From assembly GCA_002441345.1 (NCBI GenBank), contig DJVU01000075.1, positions 1 to 11,567 of the forward strand: 11,567 nucleotides of DNA. Direction: 5' to 3'. The notes beneath the pieces are model-generated. The model was not told the origin of the DNA. It was given only the letters and a program-made list of their open reading frames with translations, and did not search any database. Every line of letters starts with the position of its first letter. Position 1 is the stretch's first letter. Source of the DNA: Bacteroidales bacterium UBA6248 (GTDB lineage: Bacteria > Bacteroidota > Bacteroidia > Bacteroidales > Lentimicrobiaceae). Shown here one piece after another: positions 1 to 6,168 of this stretch. The position numbers were made by a program, and so were the translations under genes.

Positions 1-34
1 GGAACCAACGAGTCACATTTTATGGATAAATCTT

Positions 35-50
35 TAACCCGTACGGATTA
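35..50. repeat. Imperfect 16-bp palindrome followed by a T run
   Basis: TAAC-CCGTACGG-ATTA is symmetric at seven of eight base pairs; its core CCGTACGG (39-46) is a perfect 8-bp palindrome. Six T residues follow directly. It could be the remnant of a terminator for a gene entering from the left, or a dimeric-protein binding site. A hairpin would have almost no loop, so the terminator reading is weak. Confidence 0.25.
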
Positions 51-130
51 TTTTTTCTGATAAATATTTGGTTTTTAATGACCTGATCGTAATACCGATG
101 TGATAAACCAGCACACCATTTAACGAATAA

Positions 131-144
131 TCCGGGTTCCCGGA
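131..144. repeat. Inverted repeat TCCGGG-tt-CCCGGA
   Basis: Two perfect 6-base arms are separated by TT. The form suits a dimeric DNA-binding protein, but it lies nearly 180 bases upstream of the promoter at 322, has no second copy, and could be chance. No function is assigned. Confidence 0.25.
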
Positions 145-175
145 AGTTTACAGGTGGTGAAACATCCGCAAATAC

Positions 176-201
176 ACAATTTGCTGTAACAATTTTGCTG
201 T
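176..201. repeat. Two-copy tandem duplication, 13-bp unit
   Basis: ACAATTTGCTGTA (176-188) is followed at once by ACAATTTTGCTGT (189-201). The copies differ by a one-base change in T-run length and at the end. This is probably a slippage product in non-coding DNA; a paired binding site is possible but nothing else supports it. Confidence 0.35.
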
Positions 202-321
202 GGTTCCTTTTGATACGGCAACTGCGTCCGTTTTTCAGGATGTGTTGTTTTTATGACCGGACGAACAGCACCGCTTTTGATTTACCGCATTCGGGCTGAG
301 CGGAAAATCATCCGGAATTTA

Positions 322-329
322 TATTTTTG
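322..329 (+). promoter_or_regulatory. Bacteroidota -7 promoter element upstream of TPR gene
   Basis: TATTTTTG matches TAnnTTTG exactly, the -7 element used by the primary sigma factor of Bacteroidota. It lies 57 bases before the ATG at 387, leaving a leader of roughly 50 bases. No clear TTG/TTTG -33 element is visible at the expected distance, so the call rests on the -7 match and position alone. Confidence 0.45.
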
Positions 330-386
330 TACGTATTGGATGACATAACTTTACAGCAAGTATAAATCAGCGATACATTACAGACT

Positions 387-1823
387 ATGCACCTGAACCA
401 AACGGAATTTCGACTACTGCTGCAACGATGGAATTCCGTTACCCTGCTGATTTTAGCGGTCTTTTTTTTCACCCGGACCGTTTCGGGGCAGGATGCTGAT
501 TCTGTTAAAATATCCGATTCCATAAGGATTGTTGCACTGGAAAGCCATTTCGAGAAATTTCTTTACGAAAAGCAGGCCGACTCGGCGCGAGCTGCTGCCG
601 ACAGTCTGATTGCGTTTGCCTTACGAACAGAAAATTACAGATACGTTGCCGTAGGATACCTGAACAAGGCTCTTGCCGAGCAGTCGGTTAACAACACCGA
701 AGGCTTTGTTGAAAACCTGCAGCAATCTATTCCCTGGTATCTGAAAGGGAATGAGCCGCTGGGAGCAGCTATGGCACATACAATCATCGGACAGGCACTG
801 GAGCGTGAAGAGCCTGATCGGGCGATTGACCGGTACCGGGCTTCGCTCGAATTACGAAGGCAGGCAGCCGACAGCACGGGGATAGCCAGCAACCTGGCCG
901 GAATCGGAACCGTTTATGACCGTAACGGGAAAGAGGGGGATGCAGTGCAGTATTATCAGGAAGCGGCAGAAATTGCAGAAAAGACCGGCAATACACGCCT
1001 CAGGGCACATACGCTGGCAAGCCTGGGCAATTTGTACGAACGACAGGGCATGTATTCCGATTCGCGAAAATACCTGAAGCAAAGCCTTGCGCTTTACAAA
1101 CAATGGGGAAGTCCGGCATTGCTCTTTTCGCTCAACAAATCGATCGGCGATTCGTACTTCAGGCAGGGCCTTTCCGACTCGGCCAGGTTTAATTACGAAG
1201 AGGCTCTTTCTCTTTCAAAAAATACCGCCACGGGAGGGCAGGGTATGCTTCAGATCGCCTACAATCTGGGGGTGATAGCCTCCGAAAATCTGGATACAGC
1301 GGCAGCACGCACCTATTTCAGCCAGTCCCTTCTTATCTCTGAAACGATTGGCGACTCCCAGGCTGAAAACCTTTCGCTTGCCGGACTGGCATCCCTGAAG
1401 CCCCGGAAGAAGCCGGTAAGCCAACCCGATTATGTACTGCCGGCGCTGATCAGAAAAACAACCTCCCCTTCCGCTGCGGAGCGGCTCGAAGCATATCACA
1501 GCCTGGATGTGTACCTGCAAACAAAAGGAAATCCGGTGAAAGCGGCCCGTTACAATGTCAGATACCGGATGCTTCGTGACTCTCTGCTCGTAAACCGGAT
1601 GCAGGCCCGGCTTCAGGTATTGGGAAGCATTCGTGAATCCCTGGATTCGGATCTGCAGGACGCCAGTGCATTGCTTGTGCGTTACAATCAGGAACAGAAG
1701 CAACAAAAACGCCTGATTTTTATTTCTTTACTGATTGTGATTAGCCTTGCTGCCGGACTGCTTGTTTACCGCTTCGCGGGCAAAACACGAAGGCCGTTGC
1801 GTAAGTCCGGCGGCAGTGACTGA
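387..1823 (+). CDS. TPR-repeat, membrane-anchored protein (sensor-like, no output domain)
   Basis: The 478-residue product starts with a short polar stretch, then a hydrophobic segment (about 18-34) ending in SGQ that acts as signal peptide or anchor. At least five tetratricopeptide repeats follow (about 127-160, 165-198, 205-238, 245-278, 286-320), with typical G-x-x-Y and A-x-x-x-Y/F-Y positions. A motif YRMLRDSLL (393-401) leads into a charged, glutamine-rich coiled-coil-like helix (about 402-441) and a clear membrane helix (443-461). This is the layout of the periplasmic half of Bacteroidota TPR sensor kinases and TPR-LuxR regulators. However, the protein ends 17 residues after the membrane helix in a basic tail, with no kinase or DNA-binding domain. 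The neighbouring gene starts only 44 bases later, so no output domain is encoded next to it. It probably binds a protein or peptide partner in the periplasm; its role is unknown. Confidence 0.8.
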   Translation: MHLNQTEFRLLLQRWNSVTLLILAVFFFTRTVSGQDADSVKISDSIRIVALESHFEKFLYEKQADSARAAADSLIAFALRTENYRYVAVGYLNKALAEQSVNNTEGFVENLQQSIPWYLKGNEPLGAAMAHTIIGQALEREEPDRAIDRYRASLELRRQAADSTGIASNLAGIGTVYDRNGKEGDAVQYYQEAAEIAEKTGNTRLRAHTLASLGNLYERQGMYSDSRKYLKQSLALYKQWGSPALLFSLNKSIGDSYFRQGLSDSARFNYEEALSLSKNTATGGQGMLQIAYNLGVIASENLDTAAARTYFSQSLLISETIGDSQAENLSLAGLASLKPRKKPVSQPDYVLPALIRKTTSPSAAERLEAYHSLDVYLQTKGNPVKAARYNVRYRMLRDSLLVNRMQARLQVLGSIRESLDSDLQDASALLVRYNQEQKQQKRLIFISLLIVISLAAGLLVYRFAGKTRRPLRKSGGSD

Positions 1824-1845
1824 ACCAGCGGGGCCTCATAATTGT

Positions 1846-1853
1846 TACTTTTG
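1846..1853 (+). promoter_or_regulatory. -7 promoter element of the DAHP synthase gene
   Basis: TACTTTTG matches TAnnTTTG exactly and is followed by C, as at three other starts in this window. It sits 14 bases before the ATG at 1868, which predicts a very short leader of under ten bases. It shows the gene can be transcribed independently of the TPR gene 44 bases upstream. Confidence 0.6.
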
Positions 1854-1867
1854 CACAAAATAACCGA

Positions 1868-2953
1868 ATGGACTTCCCTCCTTTACATACCTGGATACCT
1901 GGCAGCCACCGCCCGCTGGTGATTGCTGGTCCGTGCAGCGCCGAAACCGAAACGCAGGTGCTGCAAACTGCGCATGCCCTTGCACAACAGCCCGGAGTAA
2001 AAGTATTTCGTGCCGGAATATGGAAACCCAGAACACGACCGGGTTTATTTGAAGGCGTTGGCACAGCAGGGCTGGTATGGATGAAAAGGGTGAAAGAGGA
2101 AACCGGACTGCTTACCACGGTTGAAGTTGCCAGGCCCGGGCACGTGGAAGAGGCACTGGCACACGGCATCGACATATTGTGGATCGGTGCCCGTACGGTG
2201 GTTAATCCCTTTTCGATGCAGGAGCTGGCCGAGAGTCTTGCCGGTGTAGATATCCCGGTGATGGTAAAAAATCCGGTAAATCCGGATCTCAAACTATGGA
2301 TGGGCGCCATTGAACGTCTGCAAAAAAATGGCATTACCCGTCTCGCAGCTATCCATCGGGGATTTTATCAGTCGGAAAAAACGCAATACCGTAATGCTCC
2401 GTTATGGGAGATTCCCATCGACCTTATGCGTCAGATGCCGGGGCTCCCCATACTGTGTGATCCCAGCCATATCAGCGGTAACCGGACGCTGATACAACAG
2501 GTTTCGCAACAGGCAATGGATCTGGAGATGGACGGGCTGATGGTGGAAACGCATCCCGATCCCGACAAGGCATGGACCGATTCCGTGCAGCAGGTTACAC
2601 CGGAAACCCTTGGAGAAATCCTGCATCATCTGATCTTACGGGAGCAGAAAGGAAGCCGCGAATTTGAACGCAATCTGGAAGAGCTCAGGCATGAGATCGA
2701 CCTGATCGATTATGAAATGATCCGGCTGCTGGCAAAACGCATGAACATTGCCCAGGAGATGGGCCGGTACAAATATGCCCATAACATCACCATACTTCAG
2801 TTGCAACGCTGGAAAGAGCTGTTTGCCGACCGCATAAAAAAGGGCAATAAAGCCGGGCTTGACAACCGTTTCCTGGCTGCCCTGCTTCAGCTTGTGCATG
2901 AGCAGTCCATTCAGATACAAACCAATGTAATGAACAGGGGCGAACAACAGTAG
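1868..2953 (+). CDS. Bifunctional DAHP synthase / chorismate mutase
   Basis: The 361-residue cytosolic enzyme catalyses the first step of the shikimate pathway (phosphoenolpyruvate + erythrose 4-phosphate to DAHP) and, in its C-terminal part, chorismate to prephenate. The N-terminal domain (about 12-255) is a short type I-beta, KDO8P-synthase-like DAHP synthase. It has AGPCSAE (20-26, metal ligand Cys23), FRAGIWKPR (48-55 and around), ARTVVNPFSMQ (108-118), VKNPVNPD (133-140), AIHRGF (161-166), CDPSHISG (197-204, ligand His201), VETH (226-229, ligand Glu227) and probable ligand Asp238. Residues about 265-352 form an all-helical AroQ-type chorismate mutase, with LRHEIDLID (273-281), LLAKR (287-291), GRYK (299-302) and QLQRW (311-315) supplying the expected Arg/Lys/Gln positions. 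Fusing the mutase is a known way to let prephenate or chorismate-derived signals control the synthase. No other aromatic-pathway gene is nearby. Confidence 0.95.
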   Translation: MDFPPLHTWIPGSHRPLVIAGPCSAETETQVLQTAHALAQQPGVKVFRAGIWKPRTRPGLFEGVGTAGLVWMKRVKEETGLLTTVEVARPGHVEEALAHGIDILWIGARTVVNPFSMQELAESLAGVDIPVMVKNPVNPDLKLWMGAIERLQKNGITRLAAIHRGFYQSEKTQYRNAPLWEIPIDLMRQMPGLPILCDPSHISGNRTLIQQVSQQAMDLEMDGLMVETHPDPDKAWTDSVQQVTPETLGEILHHLILREQKGSREFERNLEELRHEIDLIDYEMIRLLAKRMNIAQEMGRYKYAHNITILQLQRWKELFADRIKKGNKAGLDNRFLAALLQLVHEQSIQIQTNVMNRGEQQ

Positions 2954-3052
2954 CAGCCCGTCTGCGGAGCAGCAGTTACCGGACTTACTGCCCCGGGCCT
3001 CCCGCATAAAAGCTCCTTTACCGGCAACATACTGCCATGCTTACATTTCCAT

Positions 3053-3060
3053 TATCTTTG
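3053..3060 (+). promoter_or_regulatory. -7 promoter element of hflX
   Basis: TATCTTTG is an exact TAnnTTTG match followed by C, ending 19 bases before the ATG at 3080. It gives a short leader and makes hflX a separate transcription unit from the DAHP synthase gene, which ends 126 bases before the hflX start. Confidence 0.6.
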
Positions 3061-3079
3061 CACCCGCTAAAATCATCGC

Positions 3080-4264
3080 ATGATCGAAATCACCCATATT
3101 ACGGAAACGGCTGTACTTGTCGGACTTATTACCTTTCGTCAGGATGAGGCGAGGGTTCATGAAACCCTTGATGAACTGGAATTCCTGTTCGAAACGGCAG
3201 GAGGTACGGCTGTAAGACGCTTTATTCAAAAGCTGGAAAAACCCGATACACGCACCTTTGTCGGATCGGGGAAGCTGGAAGAAATAAAGGCGTTCATTAC
3301 CGTTGAAAAGGTTGGTACCGTTGTTTTTGATGATGAACTAAGTCCGTCGCAGCTTCGCAACATTGAAAAGGAGCTGGAGTGCAAGGTACTTGACCGTACT
3401 ACCCTGATTCTGGACATATTTGCCCGCCGGGCACGTACTGCAACGGCCCGCACCCAGGTTGAGCTGGCTCAGTACCAGTACCTGCTGCCACGACTGTCGC
3501 GTATGTGGACGCACCTCGAGAAACAGCGCGGAGGTATTGGCATGCGCGGTCCCGGTGAAAAGGAAATAGAAACCGACCGTCGTATTATCCGCGATAAAAT
3601 AGCCCTGCTGAAGGAGAAACTGAAAGACATCGACAAGCAGAAAATCACCCAGCGTTCGGGACGTGAGCGACTGGTGAGGGTTGCCCTGATCGGCTACACC
3701 AATGTGGGCAAATCAACCCTGATGAATCTGTTGAGCAAATCGGATGTATTTGCAGAAAATAAACTCTTTGCCACCCTTGATACCACGGTTCGCAAAGTGG
3801 TGATCGGGAACCTGCCGTTTCTGCTCACCGATACCGTTGGGTTTATCCGCAAACTCCCGCACGGACTGGTAGAATCCTTTAAATCTACCCTGGATGAAGT
3901 GCGTGAAGCCGACCTCCTGCTGCATGTAGTCGACATTTCACATCCGGGCTTTGAGGATCAGATAGAGGTGGTAAATCAAACCCTTGCTGAAATCAAGGCC
4001 GGCGATAAACCTGTGATGATGGTCTTCAACAAAGTGGATGCCTATACGTTCGTCGAAAAAGACGAAACCGACCTGAGTCCCTCAACCCGTGAAAACGTAA
4101 CCCTCGACGAACTCAAACGCACCTGGATTGCCCGGGTTAACAGTCCGGCCCAATTTATCTCCGCCACCAAAAAACTGCACTTCGAAGAGTTCAAAGAAGC
4201 ACTTTACAGAACCGTTCACGATATCCATATTGTACGGTATCCCTACAACAAGCTGTTGTACTGA
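3080..4264 (+). CDS. hflX: Ribosome-associated GTPase HflX
   Basis: The 394-residue product is a full-length HflX, a translation-factor-class GTPase that binds the 50S subunit and splits stalled or hibernating ribosomes. The N-terminal HflX domain includes TFVGSGKLEEI (59-69) and FDDELSPSQLRN (83-94), then the long helical linker with QVELAQYQY (126-134) and RGGIGMRGPGE (150-160). The G domain has G1 GYTNVGKS (205-212), the G2 threonine pair near 235-236, G3 DTVGF (251-255), G4 NKVD (317-320) and G5 SAT (361-363). All are intact. A short C-terminal tail follows, ending RYPYNKLLY. The start fits the family: the ATG lies just ahead of the conserved TAVLVGLIT-type strand, and a promoter motif sits 20 bases upstream. 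It is transcribed alone, and a weak hairpin follows the stop. Confidence 0.97.
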   Translation: MIEITHITETAVLVGLITFRQDEARVHETLDELEFLFETAGGTAVRRFIQKLEKPDTRTFVGSGKLEEIKAFITVEKVGTVVFDDELSPSQLRNIEKELECKVLDRTTLILDIFARRARTATARTQVELAQYQYLLPRLSRMWTHLEKQRGGIGMRGPGEKEIETDRRIIRDKIALLKEKLKDIDKQKITQRSGRERLVRVALIGYTNVGKSTLMNLLSKSDVFAENKLFATLDTTVRKVVIGNLPFLLTDTVGFIRKLPHGLVESFKSTLDEVREADLLLHVVDISHPGFEDQIEVVNQTLAEIKAGDKPVMMVFNKVDAYTFVEKDETDLSPSTRENVTLDELKRTWIARVNSPAQFISATKKLHFEEFKEALYRTVHDIHIVRYPYNKLLY

Positions 4265-4284
4265 CCAGGAATAAGGTAGCAGGA

Positions 4285-4311
4285 GAAACCGGGATTCCGT
4301 TTTCCGGTTTC
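4285..4311 (+). terminator. Possible hairpin terminator after hflX
   Basis: GAAACCGG (4285-4292) and CCGGTTTC (4304-4311) form a perfect 8-bp stem with an 11-base loop, 21 bases after the hflX stop. No T run follows, so it lacks the second half of a classical intrinsic terminator; it may instead protect the 3' end or be incidental. Confidence 0.35.
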
Positions 4312-4464
4312 ACGATTCAATTCCCGGCAATTGATTCGCAATTTCCCCGGTGGCTATGCCCGGAAGCCCCCTTCCCCGACCTCAATCTCAGCGTGAGGCG
4401 CACAAACCTATTTTGCTTATAGCAGAAGGTATAAATCATCTGCTGCTCCATAGCAATTTTGCAC

Positions 4465-4596
4465 CAACTCCGTATCAACTCCGTATCAACTCCGTATTAA
4501 CTCCGTATTAATTCCGTATTAATTCCGTACCAGCTCCGTATCAACTCCGTATTAACTCCATACCAACTCCGTATCAACTACCATTCAAGTCCTATT
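4465..4596. repeat. 11-bp tandem repeat array, 12 units
   Basis: The consensus unit is YAACTCCGTAT. Units 1-3, 8 and 10 are identical (CAACTCCGTAT). Unit 4 starts with T. Units 5 and 6 share the variant TAATTCCGTA, unit 7 is CAGCTCCGTAT and unit 9 is TAACTCCATAC. Units 11 (CAACTACCATT) and 12 (CAAGTCCTATT) are decayed, so the array fades at its right edge. The period is not a multiple of three and both strands contain stops, so it is not coding. Sharing of variants by adjacent units suggests growth by slippage or unequal exchange. The 11-base period places each CCG on nearly the same face of the helix. Function is unknown; it lies between the end of hflX and the promoter of the next gene. Confidence 0.92.
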
Positions 4597-4837
4597 TTTA
4601 ACGGACCTGTCATAGCGTAATCACGGAGGAATCATAGAGAGAACCTGTAATAAAACAATCAAATAAACAGGAAAGCATAATGACTAATATCCGGGATCAA
4701 CTAATACCGGTTTTCGATGTGTACATTGCATCCGCGGCTTTGGGATTCCGGTCCTATCACAAATCCTTTCAGGCTCAGCTTTACATCTGACCTTATCCTC
4801 TACTATAGGCAAATCTCAAACCAATCTCCCCAATTCA

Positions 4838-4845
4838 TACCTTTG
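4838..4845 (+). promoter_or_regulatory. -7 promoter element of the kinase/membrane-protein pair
   Basis: TACCTTTG is an exact TAnnTTTG match followed by C, 23 bases before the ATG at 4869. It is the only such + strand match I noticed in the 604-base gap and probably drives both 4869-5450 and 5472-6083. No clear -33 TTG is present. Confidence 0.6.
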
Positions 4846-4868
4846 CATATTGAAACAAGCAGATTATC

Positions 4869-5450
4869 ATGTTAATTATAGGCATAACGGGCACTCTGGG
4901 TGCAGGCAAGGGAACCATTGTGGAATTTCTGGTGAAAGAGCGTGAATTTGCGCATTTCCCGGTACGGGGGTTTATCCGTCGCGAGATAGAAAAGCGGGGT
5001 ATGCCCGTAAACCGCGACAGTATGGTAGTTGTTGCCAACGACCTCAGGGCAAAACATTCGCCCAGCTATATTGTCGACTGCCTGTTTGAGGAAGCCCGGC
5101 TTACCGGGAAAAACTGTGTAATTGAGAGTATCCGCACTCCTGGTGAAATTGAATCGCTGAGGGTAAAGGGCAATTTTTATCTTTTTGCTGTGGATGCTGA
5201 CCCACACACCCGTTATATGCGAATTGCCGAAAGGAAATCGGAGACCGACCAGATCGATTTCGAGACCTTCCTTGCAAATGAAGAACGTGAGATGAGCTCG
5301 AAGGATCCTAACCACCAGAACCTGAGGAAATGCATTGAGATGGCCGATTACGTTTTCAATAACGACCAGAGCGTAGCGGATCTGGAAACCAGCGTGGCAC
5401 TGGTACTGGACCAGATTGGCATGCAGGAAACGCAGGAGGGGTTATACTAA
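4869..5450 (+). CDS. P-loop nucleotide kinase-like protein (UPF0200 / dephospho-CoA kinase-like)
   Basis: The 193-residue product starts directly with a beta strand and a Walker A motif GTLGAGKGT (8-16), the GxxGxGKG form of nucleoside-monophosphate and dephospho-CoA kinases. Later motifs appear in the order I associate with the archaeal UPF0200 family: FIRREIEKRGMPVNRD (35-50), ANDLR (56-60), VIESIRTPGEIESLR (84-98), a strand FYLFAVDADPHTRYMRI (103-119) and the lid-like AERKSETD (120-127). These are followed by FETFLANEEREM (131-142) and MADYVFNND (158-166), the last resembling the C-terminal region of CoaE. It should bind ATP and phosphorylate a small substrate, but the substrate cannot be read from the sequence. 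It is much too divergent to be called CoaE itself, and automatic annotation as CoaE, cytidylate kinase or generic AAA ATPase would overstate what is known. A membrane-protein gene follows after 21 bases, probably in the same operon. Confidence 0.8.
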   Translation: MLIIGITGTLGAGKGTIVEFLVKEREFAHFPVRGFIRREIEKRGMPVNRDSMVVVANDLRAKHSPSYIVDCLFEEARLTGKNCVIESIRTPGEIESLRVKGNFYLFAVDADPHTRYMRIAERKSETDQIDFETFLANEEREMSSKDPNHQNLRKCIEMADYVFNNDQSVADLETSVALVLDQIGMQETQEGLY

Positions 5451-5471
5451 ACCGTTTGCAGAAGCCTGACC

Positions 5472-6083
5472 ATGAAGCTCCTTTCCGCATTTGCCGTTGT
5501 TGTAACAAACCTCTTGCTAACTGTTTACTATTACCGGTTGATTTACAGGAATAGAATCAAACCATCGCTGGCAATGTGGGTGTTTTTCACCCTTGCAGTA
5601 AGCATGAGTTTGTTTACCTACCTGAAGGAAGACTCCCACAGCCTTTGGGATAACGTACTAAATACCGCCGATCTGTTTTTTGTAAGTGCAGTAGCTCTGT
5701 CCGTACTGTTATTCGGTGACCGCAGCACGCGCTTCAGCCGGTTCGATCTGGTGTGCCTGGTGGTAGTTGTTCTTATCGCTGTTTTCTGGCTGATCACGCA
5801 AAACCATCTTGTCACCAATCTTCTTGTACAGGCTATTCTGGTGATTGCTTATTTCCCCGTTATCCACCGCATGATACGTACCCGCGAGAACCATGAAAGT
5901 TACCCGATCTGGGGAGGAATGCTGCTGGCTGCTGTTCTGGCATTATTTTCCGCCAGCGGAAAACTGGCTCTGGTTTACACCCTGAGAGCCGTTATAAGCA
6001 TAATATTGCTGATGGCCTTTATGCACTACACCGATCTTCGCCAAAGAAAAACCAAATCCGTCAGTAGCTGTAAAGCAGGCTGA
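5472..6083 (+). CDS. Seven-helix membrane protein, possibly PQ-loop/SWEET-like
   Basis: The 203-residue product is almost entirely hydrophobic, with helices at roughly 3-23, 33-51, 60-82, 91-109, 112-132, 145-163 and 165-186, and a basic cytoplasmic-type tail. The pattern suggests two three-helix bundles joined by a central helix, as in SWEET and PQ-loop transporters. Two local signatures support this weakly: KPSLAMW (30-36) at the start of helix 2, and AYFPVIHRMI (126-135), where a proline is followed by a basic loop and a serine-containing next helix, like a degenerate PQ loop. No canonical Pro-Gln pair is present. It starts 21 bases after the kinase-like gene with no promoter motif between them, so co-transcription is likely. 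Substrate and function are unknown; an unrelated small integral membrane family is a fair alternative. Confidence 0.7.
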   Translation: MKLLSAFAVVVTNLLLTVYYYRLIYRNRIKPSLAMWVFFTLAVSMSLFTYLKEDSHSLWDNVLNTADLFFVSAVALSVLLFGDRSTRFSRFDLVCLVVVVLIAVFWLITQNHLVTNLLVQAILVIAYFPVIHRMIRTRENHESYPIWGGMLLAAVLALFSASGKLALVYTLRAVISIILLMAFMHYTDLRQRKTKSVSSCKAG

Positions 6084-6108
6084 ACCGGTTTTCTGCAAAC
6101 GTAAACTA

Positions 6109-6150
6109 TAAAATGCGCGACACCGCATTCACGGATTGTCGCGCATTTTA
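6109..6150. terminator. Bidirectional intrinsic terminator between converging genes
   Basis: TAAAATGCGCGACA (6109-6122) and TGTCGCGCATTTTA (6137-6150) are perfect 14-base inverted arms around a 14-base loop, whose CCG/CGG ends could pair further. The GC-rich core is flanked by AAAA on one side and TTTT on the other, so each strand reads as stem plus U-tract. It lies 25 bases after the + strand membrane-protein stop and 18 bases beyond the minus-strand M16 stop, so it should end both transcripts. Confidence 0.9.
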
Positions 6151-6168
6151 GACCGTTAAGGTGGTAAA

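Larger units (their letters stand above)
1..386. other. Intergenic region upstream of the TPR gene
   Basis: I see no convincing coding sequence here. The first frame is open only from base 1 to a TGA at 58-60, too short to tell whether it is the tail of a gene lying outside the window. The region is AT-rich and holds an imperfect palindrome at 35-50, a 6-bp inverted repeat at 131-144, a short tandem duplication at 176-201, and a TAnnTTTG promoter element at 322-329 that probably drives the gene starting at 387. No tRNA-like or riboswitch-like fold was recognised by eye. Confidence 0.6.
4265..4868. other. Intergenic region between hflX and the kinase-like gene
   Basis: This 604-base stretch has no gene that I can support. 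It starts with a weak hairpin (4285-4311) after hflX, holds an 11-bp tandem array (4465-4596), and ends with the promoter element at 4838-4845. A 36-codon reading frame at 4680-4790, with AGGAAAG four bases ahead of its ATG, is open but no longer than chance allows. I saw no tRNA, no riboswitch and no CRISPR-type repeat-spacer pattern. Base composition is visibly more AT-rich than in the flanking genes. Confidence 0.7.

Noticed and set aside
1..60. Possible C-terminal tail of a gene entering from the left
   Set aside because: Only 19 codons are visible before the TGA and they match no family I recognise, so neither gene nor frame can be supported.
1824..1867. Remnant of a frameshifted histidine kinase after the TPR gene
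   Set aside because: Only 44 bases separate the two genes and they contain a promoter element; no kinase motif occurs in any frame.
2954..3079. Terminator between the DAHP synthase gene and hflX
   Set aside because: Only very short stems such as CTGC-gga-GCAG near the stop are visible, with no T run.
4403..4410. Minus-strand TAGGTTTG matching the -7 consensus
   Set aside because: No minus-strand gene follows; it would only read antisense into the end of hflX. A few such matches are expected by chance in a window of this size.
4465..4596. CRISPR-like array
   Set aside because: The 11-bp units are directly adjacent with no spacers, are far shorter than CRISPR repeats, and no cas gene is present.
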